From positions 8,751,698-8,815,697 of the forward strand of contig OZ038325.1 of NCBI GenBank assembly GCA_964035795.1: a stretch of DNA of 64,000 bases, read 5' to 3'. The translations under genes were made by a program, and so were the position numbers. Under the pieces are notes generated by a model that was not told the DNA's origin, made no database searches, and was given only the letters and a program-made list of their open reading frames with translations. Below, piece by piece: positions 60,861 to 64,000 of the stretch. Each line of letters starts with the position of its first letter. Positions within the stretch are counted from its first letter, which is position 1. This stretch comes from Pterobdella sp. o SKG-2022. Its lineage: Eukaryota > Annelida > Clitellata > Hirudinida > Piscicolidae.

Positions 60861-62586
60861 AATAAAGATGTTTCATTAAGATTAATTAAGCAGATTTTTG
60901 ATGTTGTTTTGTAAAGTTGAAAAGAAGTCTGTACTGGTTTCAAAAGAACCAATCTTTTTTAAACTTTTTGCTTGGGAACAAAAAAATAATTAATTTACTG
61001 CTGTGTCTATTGAGAGCAACTTTGAAACGATGAATGAATATTTATTCTAGTCCGTTTTATCTGTTTGCCTATACACCAGTCAATACGCAGTTTTCAGCTC
61101 TAATAGCTTTTAAGCTTAATTTACTTGTCTGTTTTATTCTCTGCGAATAATTATATATCTCTGTTGAAGGTATTCACTTTTGGTTTTATCTGAGCCTGAA
61201 AAACTTCAATGAAAATATCCCAGTTATATTGGACTAGTTTCAGCTTTGCATTTTATCGGAAGTAACATTAGAACGCGAATGGAAGTGATGTTTGAAAACA
61301 GGCTTTCCAGCCCTCCTCCCCTCCACCCTCCTTCCTTTCCCACCTCCGTCTAGCTCCCCCAAACAATTTTAAACTCATTCATGACTTGAATTCATAACAG
61401 CACACAAAAGTCTTCACAAAAGGCATTTCAAGTTTGGTTTACATATCTATGCGAACCATTGTTTAACCTGCAATAGTATTATTTAACTATGCTAGAAAAT
61501 TTATCTATAACATCACAACGCCATAAATTCACCATTGTGATTATAGAGGAGTGCACTTCAGGAGGGGGAGATATATCTGCCTATACTATTATAACAGCTC
61601 AGAATAATATAATTACTCATGATACTATATTTATTATAATATATGTTTACTATAAAAGTATTTACCCATAATAGTTAACTTACGAAATGTTGTTTGAAAC
61701 AAATTTCTATAGCTCTTTTCCACTCAGTGTTGCAATGGGCGTGAGTGTTTTAAATTATGTTATGTAGATTCATATGAGAGGTTCCGGTATAAAAAGAAAC
61801 TCGTCTTTAAAACGGCCATTTCTTCGTCGAAGTATCCTTATTCTGAAATTTTTTCTGCAAGATTTGTTTAGTTTTTCAGTTTAATAAAGTGTTTGTAACA
61901 AATAACTTTTAGAATAAACCATTTGTAACGTAGAACGTGGAGGAGTTAGTAATGAAGAGGTGAGATTTAAACATCATATGGCACGAGGTAATGGTGAATA
62001 TCACTCAAACTGAACCTTTCCACTGATATCATTAATTTTGAACCTCAGTCTAAAGGTTAGCGAAATTATTCTATGATTTTTAATTAAATTATTCCATAGA
62101 ATGTCAAATATTGTTTTGATATTAATCTAGATTATATCCATTTTCAACATAACCTTCGACCTATACATATATGAAGATTTGCATTCAAATCTAATTTCTC
62201 CAAATAAACCTAAGTTTTTTCAACTTTTTATCATATAAAGTTTATTATTTATTAATATTCATAGGAGAAGAAAAATTTCATTGAAAATATGGAGAAAAAA
62301 GAGAGTCGCAAGAAAGACAAGGCAACGGAATATATAAATTAATATATACTATAAACTTAACTTGGAAAGCTAATCATCACTTCAAAAAGTCTGTTTGATA
62401 TTCCTTTCTATAAAAAATTTGACTTCAAATTCCATTGAAAAAAAATAAATTTGAAAATAAAAATATGTACAAAGTTGACCAATAGTATCTATTAAATAAT
62501 TAAAGCTCAAAGTGGCAAATCATATATAAAAAACAAGGCAAAACCCATCCTTGAACAAAAGTCAATTTTTTCACCTGTTAAATACA

Positions 62587-62727
62587 ATGGAAGAAGACAA
62601 AGAGCCATTTATAAAGTGGAAGAAATTACTTGTGGGGTGTAACAAATATAGGAAAAAATGCCTCAAATCTCCTCTCACGTCTCTTTGCACCAAAGCTCTC
62701 TTTGTCTTCGTCAACTTCGCCTTCTTA
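62587..62727 (+). CDS. Probable first coding exon of a tetraspanin-like protein
   Basis: ATG at 62587 opens 47 codons to a phase-0 donor TTA|GTTAGT. A charged N-terminus (MEEDKEPFIKWKKLLVGC) and a Cys/Lys-rich juxtamembrane segment (NKYRKKCLKSP) precede CTKALFVFVNFAFL, which has the tetraspanin TM1 pattern of a conserved Asn inside a Phe/Val/Leu-rich helix next to a palmitoylation-type Cys. No further exon is found in the remaining 1.27 kb, so the gene, if real, continues past the right edge. The other reading is a chance ORF of 72 codons ending in the GT/GC repeat. Confidence 0.4.
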
Positions 62728-62801
62728 GTTAGTGAATTATTGGCGTTTATGATGTCTGTTGTTGCCAGATGCATACATGGTTGTTGGTGTTGTGATGGTT
62801 G

Positions 62802-62816
62802 AGCGCGCGCGCGCGC

Positions 62817-62849
<33 letters not shown>
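62802..62849. repeat. (GC)n/(GT)n compound dinucleotide array
   Basis: GCGCGC... followed by GTGTGT... with one TTTG break. Confidence 0.95.
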
Positions 62850-63840
62850 GGTTTGGTGGGTGGGTGTTTGAATGAAGGATGTCTTGTTTTGTTGGGCCAA
62901 TATTTAAATACATTAGCATACACATTTTGTTGAATAATAAGGAATCTTTCAACCGATTAAATTTTTGATTTCATATTAATCAAAAAAACATTGATGAAAC
63001 TTAAATATACAGTGAGAGAATGTTTGAAAACTGGTGCAAATGACGAAAAGCACTAAGAACAAGCTTAATGTTATTTATTCAATGCGATGGAATATCATCA
63101 AGAACATTGAAATTGTCGCAGCCATTCTTAAGCTCTAATTACCATTTAAATCCAAACATTACTATGCAAAGAATCGACCGTAAATCATTTTTGAATTTTA
63201 TTGATTCGAAACGAATTTTCACCTTATCTATGATAGAGATAGAATCAGACGTCTATTTAGAAAAATTATTTTTTTTCAAAAAAGGCAATTAATTGTGGAG
63301 CAAGGATTTAAATTTAAAAATTAAAAGTTTATACAAGTCACACAGATAGCATTTTATAGGCAGTTTATGCCTCGAACTTTCATATTCAGAATTTTATTGC
63401 TCCGGTACTTGAAAATCTAACTTGAACTATTTAAATTGTGAGACACCTCGGCAATATAACATAACCTTCATCCCTATTCGAAGAGCCGCAGGCAAGCGAG
63501 AATCTTAAGCTCCTTTTCTTGAACATTTTCAATAAAACTCCTCCAACTAATTCAAATGCGTTTTGAAGTAGAATTACTGAAAAATTAAAATATTTTATAG
63601 TTTAATGAGGTAAAATTGCCCGAAGCGATATGTTTTGCGTGAAACCACAAAAATTCTTGCATCAATAGATCCCCTTTTAATGAGTCTGCCAATTTATTTA
63701 TCACTTGTCATCAAGATTATATAAGCTTTTAAATCTTTTTAAAATTTTAAAAAATAAATATTAATTTATATTTCAATTCAATCGAAACATGCATAAAAAA
63801 TTTTAAAGTCTTACGAAATAAATACGAGAGTTTTGCTATT
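62850..63840. other. Intergenic or intron, nothing seen
   Basis: AT-rich. A 74-codon frame at 63068-63292 has no domain and no clear splice context. Confidence 0.4.
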
Positions 63841-63845
63841 TTTTA

Positions 63846-64000
63846 ACCATCTTTTTCCACCATCTTTTTCCACCATCTTTTTCCACCATCTTTTTCCACC
63901 ATCTTTTTCCACCATCTTTTTCCACCATCTTTTTCCACCATCTTTTTCCACCATCTTTTTCCACCATCTTTTTCCACCATCTTTTTCCACCATCTTTTTC
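63846..64000. repeat. 13-bp minisatellite (CCATCTTTTTCCA)n at right edge
   Basis: About 12 near-perfect copies of a 13-bp unit that run to the window end, so its full length is unknown. Opposite strand reads as a Lys/Trp/Asp-rich artefact frame. Confidence 0.97.

Larger units (their letters stand above)
58354..62586. other. Long intergenic region with repeats
   Basis: Apart from the two tRNA-derived pieces listed, I see no gene. A GT-rich stretch lies at 60274-60355 and a GTGTGC-rich one near 60505-60525. The 77-codon minus-strand frame at 59815-60048 has no recognisable domain. Confidence 0.45.

Overview
This window is nuclear DNA from an intron-rich, AT-rich invertebrate animal. The evidence is spliceosomal GT-AG introns in nearly every gene, purely metazoan gene families (Citron, POGLUT2/3, EAAT-type SLC1), and a NitFhit fusion gene, a gene order known from invertebrates rather than vertebrates. 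I cannot name the phylum from sequence alone. There is no operon, CRISPR or prokaryotic structure. Simple repeats are unusually abundant, and several arrays lie inside introns of real genes.

Layout. 1-7.4 kb is mostly intergenic, with a (GAT)70 array, a CA array and two weak exon candidates. 7.4-10.6 kb (+) is a four-exon MFSD4/NAGLT1-like transporter with a huge Ser/Thr-rich loop. 11.5-13.2 kb (+) is a Lys/Glu-rich coiled-coil protein. 13.9-15.3 kb (+) is a coiled-coil plus beta-strand-rich protein. 15.6-28.5 kb (-) is a Citron orthologue of about 42 exons (coiled coil, C1, PH, CNH) with no kinase domain visible. 28.8-31.3 kb (-) holds three small membrane proteins. 31.9-33.4 kb (+) is a predicted tail-anchored coiled-coil protein. 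35.9-37.3 kb (-) is a type II membrane glycosyltransferase-like protein. 39.8-44.1 kb (-) is POGLUT2/3 (KDELC) with an 18-nt last coding exon encoding an ER-retention-like tail. 44.5-50.2 kb (+) is NitFhit, divergently paired with POGLUT2/3, with a 1,080-bp TATC array in the intron that splits its HIT domain. 51.8-58.4 kb (+) is an EAAT-type glutamate transporter of 13 exons. 58.4-64 kb is mostly intergenic, with tRNA-derived elements, a probable tetraspanin first exon and a 13-bp minisatellite running off the right edge.

The genes look like unrelated housekeeping and cell-surface genes and do not form one pathway. Exon boundaries were read by eye from splice signals, reading frame and conservation. 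For most multi-exon genes the summed coding length is an exact multiple of three, which supports the models; single boundaries may still be off by a few bases. The most unusual things here are the kinase-less Citron, the mucin-loop transporter, the micro-exon ER tail, a dispersed foldback repeat family, and a stray copy of a Citron exon at 38.2 kb.
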